From positions 1,302,001 to 1,366,000 of the forward strand of contig JAXLVB010000001.1 of NCBI GenBank assembly GCA_046329195.1: a stretch of DNA of 64,000 bases. The letters run 5' to 3'. Below are positions 26,535 to 34,579 of this stretch, piece after piece (the first letter of the stretch is position 1; the number at the start of each line of letters is the position of its first letter). The stretch is from JAXLVB01 sp046329195 (GTDB lineage: Bacteria > Bacteroidota > Bacteroidia > Cytophagales > Spirosomataceae). The notes beneath the pieces are model-generated. The model made no database searches. It was not told the DNA's origin and was given only the letters and a program-made list of their open reading frames with translations. The position numbers and the translations under genes are program-made.

Positions 26535-26903
26535 TTAGGCACTTACCCAATAAATCCCGACAAAAGTAGCTAAAACACAAAGAATTACATTCAACAAGAT
26601 GTTGAAAAGTGCCTCGGCCCAGCGGTTGGCTTGTATGAGTTGGAGCGTGTCGTTGGCAAAAGTCGAAAAAGTGCTGAAGCCTCCGCAGAAACCAATGGCA
26701 ATGAGTGCTCGATACGATGGTGTAAGGCTTTTACTGAGTTCAAGACCAATAAAAGTCCCTAAAACTAAGCTGGCCACCACATTGACCGACAGCGTGCCAT
26801 ACGGAAAAGTAGCCGATACGCTACCTTGTACCCAACGACTGAGCCCATAGCGAGTTAAGCTCCCGAGACCTCCACCCACAAAAATCAAAAACAAATGATT
26901 CAT
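26535..26903 (-). CDS. crcB: Fluoride ion channel CrcB/Fluc
   Basis: A 122-aa four-helix inner-membrane protein that exports fluoride as an antiparallel dimer. Motifs are GGGLGSLTRYGLSRW at the N-terminus, GTLSVNVVASLVLG (pore Asn) and GFCGGFSTFSTFAND, where the Phe-box and the central Na+ site lie. I looked for the fluoride riboswitch upstream (26904-27055) and did not see its conserved core. Confidence 0.95.
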   Translation of the reverse strand: MNHLFLIFVGGGLGSLTRYGLSRWVQGSVSATFPYGTLSVNVVASLVLGTFIGLELSKSLTPSYRALIAIGFCGGFSTFSTFANDTLQLIQANRWAEALFNILLNVILCVLATFVGIYWVSA

Positions 26904-27055
26904 ACCGCATCAATTTTCCGAAAAATAGACTTTTATAAAACCCAAACGAGCTTTTGCCTCTAAATGTCTCAATCTTGCCGAAGAAAGACTATTTTTTGTG
27001 GAAAATTTTCTATTATCGCAAACTAAAATTCGATAACCACTAACCCGATACCTCA

Positions 27056-28243
27056 ATGAAAGCTACGATTAGAGTCCAACTCATGCTCATGATGTTCTTA
27101 CAGTTTTTTACGTGGGGCGCATGGTATGGGCAGATGAGCAAGTACCTGTTTACACAACTGAATGCTACCGGCGACCAAGTGGGCAATGCCTATACGGCGT
27201 TTTCGATTGCGATGATTGTAGCGCCCTTTTTTGTGGGGATGATTGCCGACCGCTACTTTGCAGCTCAGAAGGTGCTTGGGGTGCTTAATCTGTTGGGTGC
27301 AGGTATTTTGTATTTTTTGGTGCAGGAGACCAATGCAGATTCATTTTATTGGTGGATTTTGGCCTACTGTCTCACGTTTGCGCCTTGCATTGCCTTAACA
27401 AGCTCTATTGCGATGCGCCAGATGACCAATGCTGAGAAAGACTTTCCGGTGATTCGGGTGATGGGCACCATCGCTTGGATTGTGGTCACTAATATTGTGG
27501 GCTTCATGAATGTAGGCGACAAAGCCACCATTTTCCAGATTTCGATTCTTTCGTCGGTAGTATTGGGTGTGTTTGCGTTCTTTTTGCCTGATACACCACC
27601 AAAATCAACCGAAAGCAGCAGTTTTGCCCAGATTTTGGGCTTAGATGCTTTCCAATTGTTCAAAGACCGTTCGTTTGCTATCTTCTTCTTGTCGTCGGTG
27701 CTGATTTGTATTCCGCTGTCGTTTTATTATGCCATGGCCAATCCATCACTGACCGACTCTGGGATGACTAACGTAGAAAACAAAATGTCGTTTGGACAGA
27801 TGTCAGAAGTATTCTTTATGCTGATGATACCATTTGCTTTTGCTCGCTTGGGTGTTAAATGGATGCTGGTCGTGGGCTTGATAGCCTGGATTGTCCGTTT
27901 CTTATGCTTTGGCTACGGTACCGCCGATACCGAGTGGATTTTGTTCTTGGCGATTTTGCTTCACGGGGTTTGTTTTGATTTCTTCTTCGTAACAGGGCAA
28001 ATCTATACTGACAATAAAGCTGGCGAGAAAATCAAGTCGTCGGCACAGGGGCTTATTTCGCTAGCTACTTATGGTATCGGGATGGGCATTGGCTCAAAAC
28101 TTTCGGGTATTGTGGCCGACATGTACACCGTTGACGGCGTCAAAAATTGGGCAAGTATCTGGATGGTACCCGCTGGCATTGCAGCAGTGGTGTTGGTAGT
28201 GTTTATTTTGATGTTTAAGGACAATTCGGTGAAGGCGGCATAG
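27056..28243 (+). CDS. MFS nucleoside:proton symporter (NupG/XapB-like)
   Basis: A 395-aa, 12-helix transporter. The N-terminus MLMMFLQFFTWGAWYGQMSK is characteristic of the nucleoside:H+ symporter branch of the MFS, followed by IVAPFFVGMIADRYFAAQKV. It is followed 38 bases later by a Gfo/Idh/MocA oxidoreductase, so in this organism it may carry a sugar derivative rather than a nucleoside; this is a frequent pairing in Bacteroidota. Start ATG at 27056. Confidence 0.85.
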   Translation: MKATIRVQLMLMMFLQFFTWGAWYGQMSKYLFTQLNATGDQVGNAYTAFSIAMIVAPFFVGMIADRYFAAQKVLGVLNLLGAGILYFLVQETNADSFYWWILAYCLTFAPCIALTSSIAMRQMTNAEKDFPVIRVMGTIAWIVVTNIVGFMNVGDKATIFQISILSSVVLGVFAFFLPDTPPKSTESSSFAQILGLDAFQLFKDRSFAIFFLSSVLICIPLSFYYAMANPSLTDSGMTNVENKMSFGQMSEVFFMLMIPFAFARLGVKWMLVVGLIAWIVRFLCFGYGTADTEWILFLAILLHGVCFDFFFVTGQIYTDNKAGEKIKSSAQGLISLATYGIGMGIGSKLSGIVADMYTVDGVKNWASIWMVPAGIAAVVLVVFILMFKDNSVKAA

Positions 28244-28281
28244 GCAATATTTTACAACAAAACCTCATAAACCAACTAAAA

Positions 28282-29472
28282 ATGGCACGAATTGCAATGC
28301 TTGGGTCCGGCTTTATCGGGCGCTTTTATGCCGAATCTATTCATGGTCAACGCAGCAAAGATACCGTGGTGGCGATTTATGCCCGCCGAGAAGAAAGTGC
28401 AAAAAAGTTTGCTGCCGATTACGGTTGTCCTATCTGGTCAACCGATATGGAAGAAATCATAGCCCATCCCGAGGTGGACATTGTGTGTATAGCCCTGCCC
28501 AACAACCTCCACGAACCTGCTGTGATGTTATGTGCTCAACACAAAAAGGCCGTTGTTACGACCAAGCCCTTGGGGCGTAACGGCGAAGAGGCACTTCGGA
28601 TGCTGAAGGCCGTAGAAGAAGCGGGTATTTTTAGCGGATACCTCGAAGACCTCTGTTATACGCCCAAGTTTTTGAAAGCCTTAGCCAGTGTCAAAAACGG
28701 AGCATTGGGGCGGATTTTATGGGCCAAATCACGAGAAACCCACCCAGGGCCGCACTCCGAGTGGTTTTGGGACAAAGAGCAAGCAGGCGGCGGCGCCATC
28801 TTAGATTTGGGCTGCCACTGCATCGAAATTGCACGAAACTTTATCGGAAAAGACATCAAGCCCGTAGAAGTGATGTGTTGGGCCGATACGCAAGTGAAGC
28901 CCATTGAGGCCGAAGACCACGCCATTGCCTTGGTGAAGTATGAAAACGGGGCGATTGGCCAATTGGAAGTATCGTGGACGTTTAGGGGGGGGATGGACTT
29001 GCGAGACGAAGTGATGGGTACCGAAGGCACTATCTGGATTAATAACTTTCTTCGGACGGGTTTTGAGATGTTTACCACAGGCAAAGGTGCCGATTATGTG
29101 GCCGAAAAAGCCGAATCGAATACAGGCTGGCTGTTCCCAGTTGGCGACGAAGTAAACGACTTGGGCTACAACCACATGTTTACCGATATGTTTAAGGCAT
29201 GGGAAGAGGGGCGTGAACCAGCCGAAACCTTTTACGACGGCTATGTAGTGAATGCGGTGATTGATGCTTGTTACAAATCGGCTCAAACCAAGCTTTGGGA
29301 ACCCGTAGTGCTGCCCGTTTGGCGAGGACAAGAAGGCTTAACCAAGGCTTCTACGCTGATTGAATATGACGAAAACTACTATTTAATCAAGGAGGAAGTA
29401 ACGCATGACGGTCGTCATAAACTCATTTTGAAAGACAAAGCGACAGGCAAAATTTCAGAAAGAGATATTTAA
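28282..29472 (+). CDS. Gfo/Idh/MocA-family NAD(P)-dependent oxidoreductase
   Basis: A 396-aa sugar or inositol-type dehydrogenase. The N-terminal Rossmann fold begins AMLGSGFIGRFYAES, followed by EVDIVCIALPNNLHEP and the catalytic Lys in VTTKPLGRNGEEA (EKP-type motif). The substrate domain has LDLGCHCIEIARNFIG (catalytic His) and KYENGAIGQLEVSW. No signal peptide is present, so it is cytoplasmic. It is coupled to the upstream symporter and ends before a strong terminator at 29492-29529. Confidence 0.9.
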   Translation: MARIAMLGSGFIGRFYAESIHGQRSKDTVVAIYARREESAKKFAADYGCPIWSTDMEEIIAHPEVDIVCIALPNNLHEPAVMLCAQHKKAVVTTKPLGRNGEEALRMLKAVEEAGIFSGYLEDLCYTPKFLKALASVKNGALGRILWAKSRETHPGPHSEWFWDKEQAGGGAILDLGCHCIEIARNFIGKDIKPVEVMCWADTQVKPIEAEDHAIALVKYENGAIGQLEVSWTFRGGMDLRDEVMGTEGTIWINNFLRTGFEMFTTGKGADYVAEKAESNTGWLFPVGDEVNDLGYNHMFTDMFKAWEEGREPAETFYDGYVVNAVIDACYKSAQTKLWEPVVLPVWRGQEGLTKASTLIEYDENYYLIKEEVTHDGRHKLILKDKATGKISERDI

Positions 29473-29491
29473 AAAACGCCTTGAACTGACC

Positions 29492-29529
29492 AAAAAGAGC
29501 CTCACGCACATGTGCATGAGGCTCTTTTT
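29492..29529. terminator. Strong bidirectional terminator
   Basis: AAAAAGAGCCTCA (29492-29504) pairs perfectly with TGAGGCTCTTTTT (29517-29529); inside it, GCACATGTGC (29506-29515) is a further palindrome after one C·A mismatch. A/T runs on both flanks allow function on both strands, between the oxidoreductase gene and the convergent M56 gene. Confidence 0.85.
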
Positions 29530-29583
29530 GGCGCTACCATTGAGGCTGGCGCAACACTACAATGGTGGTGAATATTGCAAACG

Positions 29584-31407
29584 CTATTCTTCTTCTCTGG
29601 GTTTTTTAGGAGCAACGGGGTCAGGCGGTGGTGGTGGTGGTGGCACCATCTGCTGAACCCGACTGGGCCTAGCGGGTGGCGGCGGTGGTGGCAACCGATA
29701 ACCTCGTCTGGGTAAAGGTGGCGGCGGTGGCGGTACGTCTTCGCCGTAGATTCTCGAGATGGCTTGAGCGTGTTCTTCCATTTGTTTTGCCAAGGCTTCC
29801 ATTTGGGTTTCTGTAATGGCATCCATTTGTCTGCTGAGGCTGTCCATCGGTGTTGAGAAGGCATCCATTTGTTCAGAAACCAGCTTCATTTGCTGCTCAA
29901 TTTTTTCTGATTCCCGATGGAATGCCTCCAAATGCTTTTCGTTAGCCTCAATTTGTTTCTCAAGCAACTCTCGTTGTTTTTCGTTTTGAGCCTTTTGTAA
30001 TTGTCTTTCCAACTGCTCCAATTCTCGCATTTTGGGCCGGTATTGTTCTTCCAATGCCCGCATTTTATGCTCTTGTTCACGTAGTGGCACTTCATACCTA
30101 CGCATCTGCTCCGATTGCGCATGCAACTGCTGCTCCAATGTATGTAGTTGCGATTGATACGGTTGCATTTTTTCTTCGAGTTCACGGAGTGCCTTAGCGT
30201 GCTGGTCAATTTGTATCTTTTGGGCTGAGTCCAACTCGTTATAGAGGTCTTTGCCATCCACAAAAAAATGACCCTTGCCTGAGATGTAGTGTCTGTTACC
30301 TAGTTTTGAGGCATATTCCCATTCCTTTTCGCTTGGTAGGCGATTCAGATTCGACAACCTATTTTTTGTTTTCTTAGGCGATGCCGAAGTCTGTGGTTTT
30401 TCTTGTGTAGGTGTTTTAGGCTTTGCTTGCTGTTGAATCGCCATGGCTGAGCCTACCATAAGCAATAAGCCTAACAATAACCAAGCACTTATAGGCTGAT
30501 AGGGCGTAGTCCTTGACTGAATGCCTAAAATCCGTTGAATCCGCTGAAGAAGTGGCATTTTACGAGCACCAAATGCCATAGCCAATACGGGTTCTTGGCG
30601 GTACGACTCCACTTGCGCCAGCGCTTGAGCCAAGGCTCGTTTGTTGCCACAGAGGGCAATGGCTACGTCGTCACAGGCATTTTCTCGTTCGTCTCGAATC
30701 CGATTCGAAATCCACCAAATCGTAGGATTGAAAAAATACAAGGCTTCCATTGTGCTCTGAATCAGGTTGATAACAAAGTCATTACGCATCAGATGAGCTA
30801 TCTCATGAGCCAAAATCGCCTCTAACTGCTGTGTGGTTAGGCGAGTAGCCAAGCCAATCGGAAGTAGAATGACGGGCTTGAGATACCCAATCACCATGGG
30901 TACAGTTACCTTAGCTGATTCTAACAGGGTAACTGGATACGGAATGGGCAAATGATAAAGTAGCTTTTGGAACAGCTCCTCAACAGCGCTGCTAACTGGC
31001 TGGGTACGTTGGTACTTGAGCTGGTCGGCGTACCAGTAGTTGACGGCCAGTCGCCCCAAAAATAAAGCAATACCCATAAACCAGACCTGAATCATCAGCG
31101 GGAAATAGGCATACAACGTTGTTTGCCAAGTGGGCGAGGTTCCCTTTTCAATAGGTTGCAAGCTGGGTATTGAGTGCATCAGCGTGGCTACATAATGCGC
31201 TTTTTGGTAGTACCAGCTGAATGTACCCAACGATAACACCAACTGCGCAAGCAAGGAACCCAACCCAACTTGATACCGCCGGGCTGCTGTGGGGCTGAGT
31301 TTCCAAACCAGAAGAAGTACTGCTGCCAGCACTAAACTTTGCCAGAGCGAGTGAAGGAGCGTCCAGCCGAGAGCTTCGGTGAGCGCATACGAAAAGAAAA
31401 GATTCAT
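29584..31407 (-). CDS. M56-family (BlaR1-like) membrane metallopeptidase with coiled-coil and poly-proline tail
   Basis: A 607-aa antirepressor-type protease. Membrane helices lie near residues 14-35, 46-65, 100-120 and 305-325. The M56 zinc motif HEIAH is at 201-205, and VPMVIGYLKPVILLPIG, typical of M56, precedes it. BlaR1/MecR1 carry a penicillin-binding sensor at the C-terminus; here the region after helix 4 has instead a long Gln/Glu/Met-rich coiled coil (about 385-555) and three poly-proline blocks (about 560-600). The ligand is thus unlikely to be a beta-lactam bound in the classic way. It lies downstream of a BlaI-type repressor gene (127-base gap), whose product it probably cleaves or triggers to be cleaved. 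Confidence 0.85.
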   Translation of the reverse strand: MNLFFSYALTEALGWTLLHSLWQSLVLAAVLLLVWKLSPTAARRYQVGLGSLLAQLVLSLGTFSWYYQKAHYVATLMHSIPSLQPIEKGTSPTWQTTLYAYFPLMIQVWFMGIALFLGRLAVNYWYADQLKYQRTQPVSSAVEELFQKLLYHLPIPYPVTLLESAKVTVPMVIGYLKPVILLPIGLATRLTTQQLEAILAHEIAHLMRNDFVINLIQSTMEALYFFNPTIWWISNRIRDERENACDDVAIALCGNKRALAQALAQVESYRQEPVLAMAFGARKMPLLQRIQRILGIQSRTTPYQPISAWLLLGLLLMVGSAMAIQQQAKPKTPTQEKPQTSASPKKTKNRLSNLNRLPSEKEWEYASKLGNRHYISGKGHFFVDGKDLYNELDSAQKIQIDQHAKALRELEEKMQPYQSQLHTLEQQLHAQSEQMRRYEVPLREQEHKMRALEEQYRPKMRELEQLERQLQKAQNEKQRELLEKQIEANEKHLEAFHRESEKIEQQMKLVSEQMDAFSTPMDSLSRQMDAITETQMEALAKQMEEHAQAISRIYGEDVPPPPPPLPRRGYRLPPPPPPARPSRVQQMVPPPPPPPDPVAPKKPREEE

Positions 31408-31534
31408 GGCTATTATATGTTGTTTAAAGTATTTTTTTCATGGCATGAAGGTGAGAGTTTTCATTTAGTAACTCCTTGATTTTCAATCTACCCCCAATAC
31501 TTGTTTTCCATTTTCAAATTCTCAAATTTTCAAA

Positions 31535-31915
31535 CTACCCCTCCATCTGATCAAGCAGCTTTCGGATTTCGTCAAGCTCAGCTTTAGAGGCTTTGTGGTT
31601 GCCCAATGCTTGCAAGACCATCTTCATTGCCGAGCCGCCAAAAGTAGTATCTACAAAACGACTCAAGAGCGTCTGCTGCGTTTCTTGCTCTTTAGCTAAG
31701 GCTTCGTACACATGATAGCGGCCTTCTTCGGTGCGAGCCACAATCCCTTTTTCGTGCATGATTTGCAAAAGCTTAAGGGTGGTAGTATAGCCCACCTCTT
31801 TGTTCTGAGCAAGCTCGTCATGAACCTGCCGTACAGTTGCTTTGCCCAAACGCCACAGCACCTGCAAGATTTCTAACTCCGATTCTGTGGGCTTAAAAAA
31901 GTGTTCTTCGTTCAT
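31535..31915 (-). CDS. BlaI/MecI/CopY-family transcriptional repressor
   Basis: A 126-aa winged-helix repressor. The N-terminal DNA-binding domain reads PTESELEILQVLWRLGKATV, then YTTTLKLLQIMHEKGIV and GRYHVYEA, as in BlaI. The C-terminal helices (about 75-125) should form the dimer and hold the cleavage site used for de-repression. Directly upstream lie three copies of a 16-bp palindrome of the form TACGAA-N4-TTCGTA, the expected architecture for autoregulation. It is co-directional with the M56 gene. Confidence 0.93.
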   Translation of the reverse strand: MNEEHFFKPTESELEILQVLWRLGKATVRQVHDELAQNKEVGYTTTLKLLQIMHEKGIVARTEEGRYHVYEALAKEQETQQTLLSRFVDTTFGGSAMKMVLQALGNHKASKAELDEIRKLLDQMEG

Positions 31916-31924
31916 ATTTATAAC

Positions 31925-31940
31925 TACGAAAGTTTTCGTA
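31925..31940. promoter_or_regulatory. Palindromic operator O1 (BlaI-type)
   Basis: TACGAAAGTTTTCGTA is a perfect 7-bp inverted repeat with a 2-base centre. It starts 10 bases upstream of the repressor ATG and would overlie the transcription start of the promoter at 31944-31975. Confidence 0.75.
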
Positions 31941-31943
31941 CGA

Positions 31944-31975
31944 CAAAGTAATACGAAGGGTTTCGTAATTGCAAA
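31944..31975 (-). promoter_or_regulatory. Candidate repressor-gene promoter with operator in its spacer
   Basis: On the minus strand TTTG (31975-31972) is followed after 20 bases by TTACTTTG (31951-31944), seven of eight matches to TAnnTTTG. Operator O2 (31952-31967) fills most of the spacer and O1 lies just downstream, so bound repressor would block polymerase. Confidence 0.55.
31952..31967. promoter_or_regulatory. Palindromic operator O2 (BlaI-type)
   Basis: TACGAAGGGTTTCGTA has perfect 6-bp arms around four bases. It is centred 27 bases from O1 and lies in the spacer of the predicted promoter. Confidence 0.75.
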
Positions 31976-31982
31976 TTTTATC

Positions 31983-31998
31983 TACGAAAAATTTCGTA
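31983..31998. promoter_or_regulatory. Palindromic operator O3 (BlaI-type)
   Basis: TACGAAAAATTTCGTA has perfect 7-bp arms around two bases. It is centred 31 bases from O2, on the side facing the divergent penicillin-acylase gene (ATG at 32127), and could extend control to that gene. Confidence 0.75.
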
Positions 31999-32126
31999 AT
32001 AAATGTTAAAATTTTAAAATACCTGCAAAAAAGGCCTCAAAATCGTTGTTTATCAGTGTTTTGTCTTGTTCTGATGGCTGGTAATACTACTTTTTTTAAC
32101 TTGTTGCTTTAACCACTTAACCAACC

Positions 32127-34511
32127 ATGCGAGTTATCTTCTGCCTGTTTTTTGTTTCTTATTCAGTTTTTGCCACCGATACACTACGTATTCAAGGAGT
32201 GCAGAAACCTGTCGAAATCTTCAAAGATAAGTGGGGAATCAACCACATTTTTGCCCAAACCGAGGCTGATTTGTTTTTTGCTCAGGGCTATATGGCGGCT
32301 TCTGACCGTTTGTTTCAGCTCGAATTGTGGCGTAGGCAAGCCACAGGTACCGTAGCCGAGCTCTTGGGTAAGCGGGAGCTCAAGCGAGACATTGGCACTC
32401 GGTTATTTAAGTTCAGAGGAAATATAGATACCGAACTCAACCACTATCACCCACACGGCGGGCTCATTGTGCGCTCGTTTGTGGCAGGAATCAATGCCTA
32501 TATTTCAAGTATTTTGAAAACACCCGACCAACTGCCCATTGAGTTCAAAATCCTTCATACCACGCCTCAACTTTGGACACCGGAAGTGGTGATTTCGAGG
32601 CATCAGGGGATTCTAGCCAACATCAAAGACGAACTTAATTTTGGACGATTGGTACATTTGATTGGCGAAAAAAAACTCAAAGAACTGGCGTGGTTTCATC
32701 CTGGAGACCCTAACATCAAGTTAGATGCTTCGCTAAAGCCCGAAGAGTGGTTTGCAGATATTTTAGAACGCTACAACGCCTTTCGTGCACCGCTTCGGTT
32801 TTCGGCGCAAGACATTGACCCTGCCTATCGCAAAACTTCTGCTCTACTTGCCCCCGCCGATACCTTTCGCTTTGACGATTGGTATGAAGCTGAAAAACAG
32901 CATGTTGGCTCCAATAACTGGGTGATTTCGGGGAAGCGTTCGCAGAGTGGTTTTCCGATTTTGGCCAACGACCCACACCGAGCGCAGAGTATTCCGTCGT
33001 TACGTTACTGGGTGCATTTGCACGCACCTGGCTGGAATGTGATTGGTGCGGGCGAGCCTTCTCTGCCAGGGATTTCGATTGGTCATAACGAACACGGGGC
33101 ATGGGGATTGACCATTTTTGAAACCGATTCAGAAGATTTATATGTGTATGACACCAACCCTGCAAACCCATTGCAGTACAAATATCAAGGCAAGTGGGTT
33201 TCGATGAACACCATTACCGAAACAATAGCTGTGAAAGGCGAGCAACCCGAAGTAGTAACCCTACATTATACACGACACGGCCCCGTCGTGTTTGAAGATA
33301 AAGTCAATCATAAAGCGTATGCCGTGCGGGCAGCTTGGCTCGAAAAGGGCTGCTCGCCTTATTTGGCTAGCCTACGGATGTGTCAGGCTACTTCGTGGGC
33401 TACCTTCCGAGCAGCTTGTGAGCAGAGTCGGATTCCGGGTGAGAATATGATTTGGGCCGACAAAAAAGGCAACATCGGGTATCAGGCGGTGGGGATTTCT
33501 CCGGTTCGACCCAATTGGTCTGGCTTAGTACCCGTGCCTGGCGACGGCCGTTACGAATGGAAAGGGTATTTGCCCATCAAATTATTGCCCAATCGTACCA
33601 ACCCAAGCAAAGGCTATGTAGTGACGGCCAACAATAACCAGATCACAGCTGATTTTCCGTACCGCAACGCCGTGGGCTGGCGGTGGGCCAATGGCGTGCG
33701 AGCACAGCGCATTGCCTCGCAGTTAGAGGCTAAAACCAAGCATTCGATAGCCGATTTTATGCAGTTGCAAACAGACTATTTTTCTGTGATTGCCCAGCAG
33801 CTGGTACCCTTACTCAAGCCCTTGAGTGCTGCTGACAAAACTACCGAAGCCTCTCGAAAAGCCTTATTGGATTGGGATTTTCGCCTCGACAAGCAGTCTG
33901 TTCCTGCGGCTATCTACGTGGCGTGGGAACGCCAGCTCAAGGCTGCTTTGTATCAAAAAATGGTTCCTGAGGTGGCCAGACCCTATATGTTGTCGGTATT
34001 ATCAAAAAAAATGCAAGATTGGTTACTGACGCCACCATCTGACTTTGGAACAAACCGAGCCGAAGTAAGAGACCAACTGTTGATTAGCTGTTTGGAAAAA
34101 GCAGTGAATGACTTACGCAACCGCCTGGGCGATGATGTCAGTAAATGGCAATACGGGCAAGATAAAAACAAGCATATTCAACTAAAACACGTATTGAGCA
34201 ATGAAGTAAAACTGGAAATACAACAACAACTCAACTCAAGCAGCCGCCCTCGGGGAGGCTACGGCGAAACTGTGGGTAACACCGGGGATAGCTATAACCA
34301 AGAGCATGGGGCATCGTTTCGGATTATTGTGGACACTGCCAACTGGGACAAAACCGTAGGAATTAACAACCCCGGTCAATCGGGAGACCCTTCCAGTTCG
34401 CACTACAAAGATTTGTTTGAGTTGTGGGCCAACGATGGGTACTTTCCTGTGTATTTCTCGAAATCAACCATCCAATCCAACACTGAGAAGAAATTTATTC
34501 TATCCAAATAG
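32127..34511 (+). CDS. Penicillin acylase family (S45) Ntn-hydrolase
   Basis: A 794-aa secreted precursor that should self-cleave into alpha and beta subunits. The signal peptide is MRVIFCLFFVSYSVFA. Alpha-subunit motifs are DKWGINHIFAQTEADLFFAQ and ASDRLFQLELWRR. The autocatalytic nucleophile is Ser262 in HVGSNNWVIS, followed by the family oxyanion segment ANDPHR. Substrates could be penicillins, acyl-homoserine lactones or other N-acyl amides; sequence cannot decide. It is divergent from the BlaI/M56 operon and shares the operator-bearing intergenic region, suggesting joint control. It ends before a perfect 14-bp-stem terminator. Confidence 0.9.
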   Translation: MRVIFCLFFVSYSVFATDTLRIQGVQKPVEIFKDKWGINHIFAQTEADLFFAQGYMAASDRLFQLELWRRQATGTVAELLGKRELKRDIGTRLFKFRGNIDTELNHYHPHGGLIVRSFVAGINAYISSILKTPDQLPIEFKILHTTPQLWTPEVVISRHQGILANIKDELNFGRLVHLIGEKKLKELAWFHPGDPNIKLDASLKPEEWFADILERYNAFRAPLRFSAQDIDPAYRKTSALLAPADTFRFDDWYEAEKQHVGSNNWVISGKRSQSGFPILANDPHRAQSIPSLRYWVHLHAPGWNVIGAGEPSLPGISIGHNEHGAWGLTIFETDSEDLYVYDTNPANPLQYKYQGKWVSMNTITETIAVKGEQPEVVTLHYTRHGPVVFEDKVNHKAYAVRAAWLEKGCSPYLASLRMCQATSWATFRAACEQSRIPGENMIWADKKGNIGYQAVGISPVRPNWSGLVPVPGDGRYEWKGYLPIKLLPNRTNPSKGYVVTANNNQITADFPYRNAVGWRWANGVRAQRIASQLEAKTKHSIADFMQLQTDYFSVIAQQLVPLLKPLSAADKTTEASRKALLDWDFRLDKQSVPAAIYVAWERQLKAALYQKMVPEVARPYMLSVLSKKMQDWLLTPPSDFGTNRAEVRDQLLISCLEKAVNDLRNRLGDDVSKWQYGQDKNKHIQLKHVLSNEVKLEIQQQLNSSSRPRGGYGETVGNTGDSYNQEHGASFRIIVDTANWDKTVGINNPGQSGDPSSSHYKDLFELWANDGYFPVYFSKSTIQSNTEKKFILSK

Positions 34512-34516
34512 AAATC

Positions 34517-34551
34517 AAAAGTCCCCTGCAAGTGCATTGCAGGGGACTTTT
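34517..34551. terminator. Strong bidirectional terminator
   Basis: AAAAGTCCCCTGCA (34517-34530) and TGCAGGGGACTTTT (34538-34551) form a perfect 14-bp stem with a 7-base loop. It lies between the convergent penicillin-acylase and phosphate-transporter genes, and A/T tails on both sides fit termination of both. Confidence 0.88.
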
Positions 34552-34579
34552 GGATAAGTATATAGCGTTCTCAAATTCA

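Noticed and set aside
26904..27055. Fluoride riboswitch upstream of crcB
   Set aside because: The conserved core of the crcB RNA motif was not recognisable in this 152-base spacer.
29617..29735. GGT/GGC-type tandem repeat
   Set aside because: It is the coding strand complement of the poly-proline blocks in the M56 protein, not an independent repeat.
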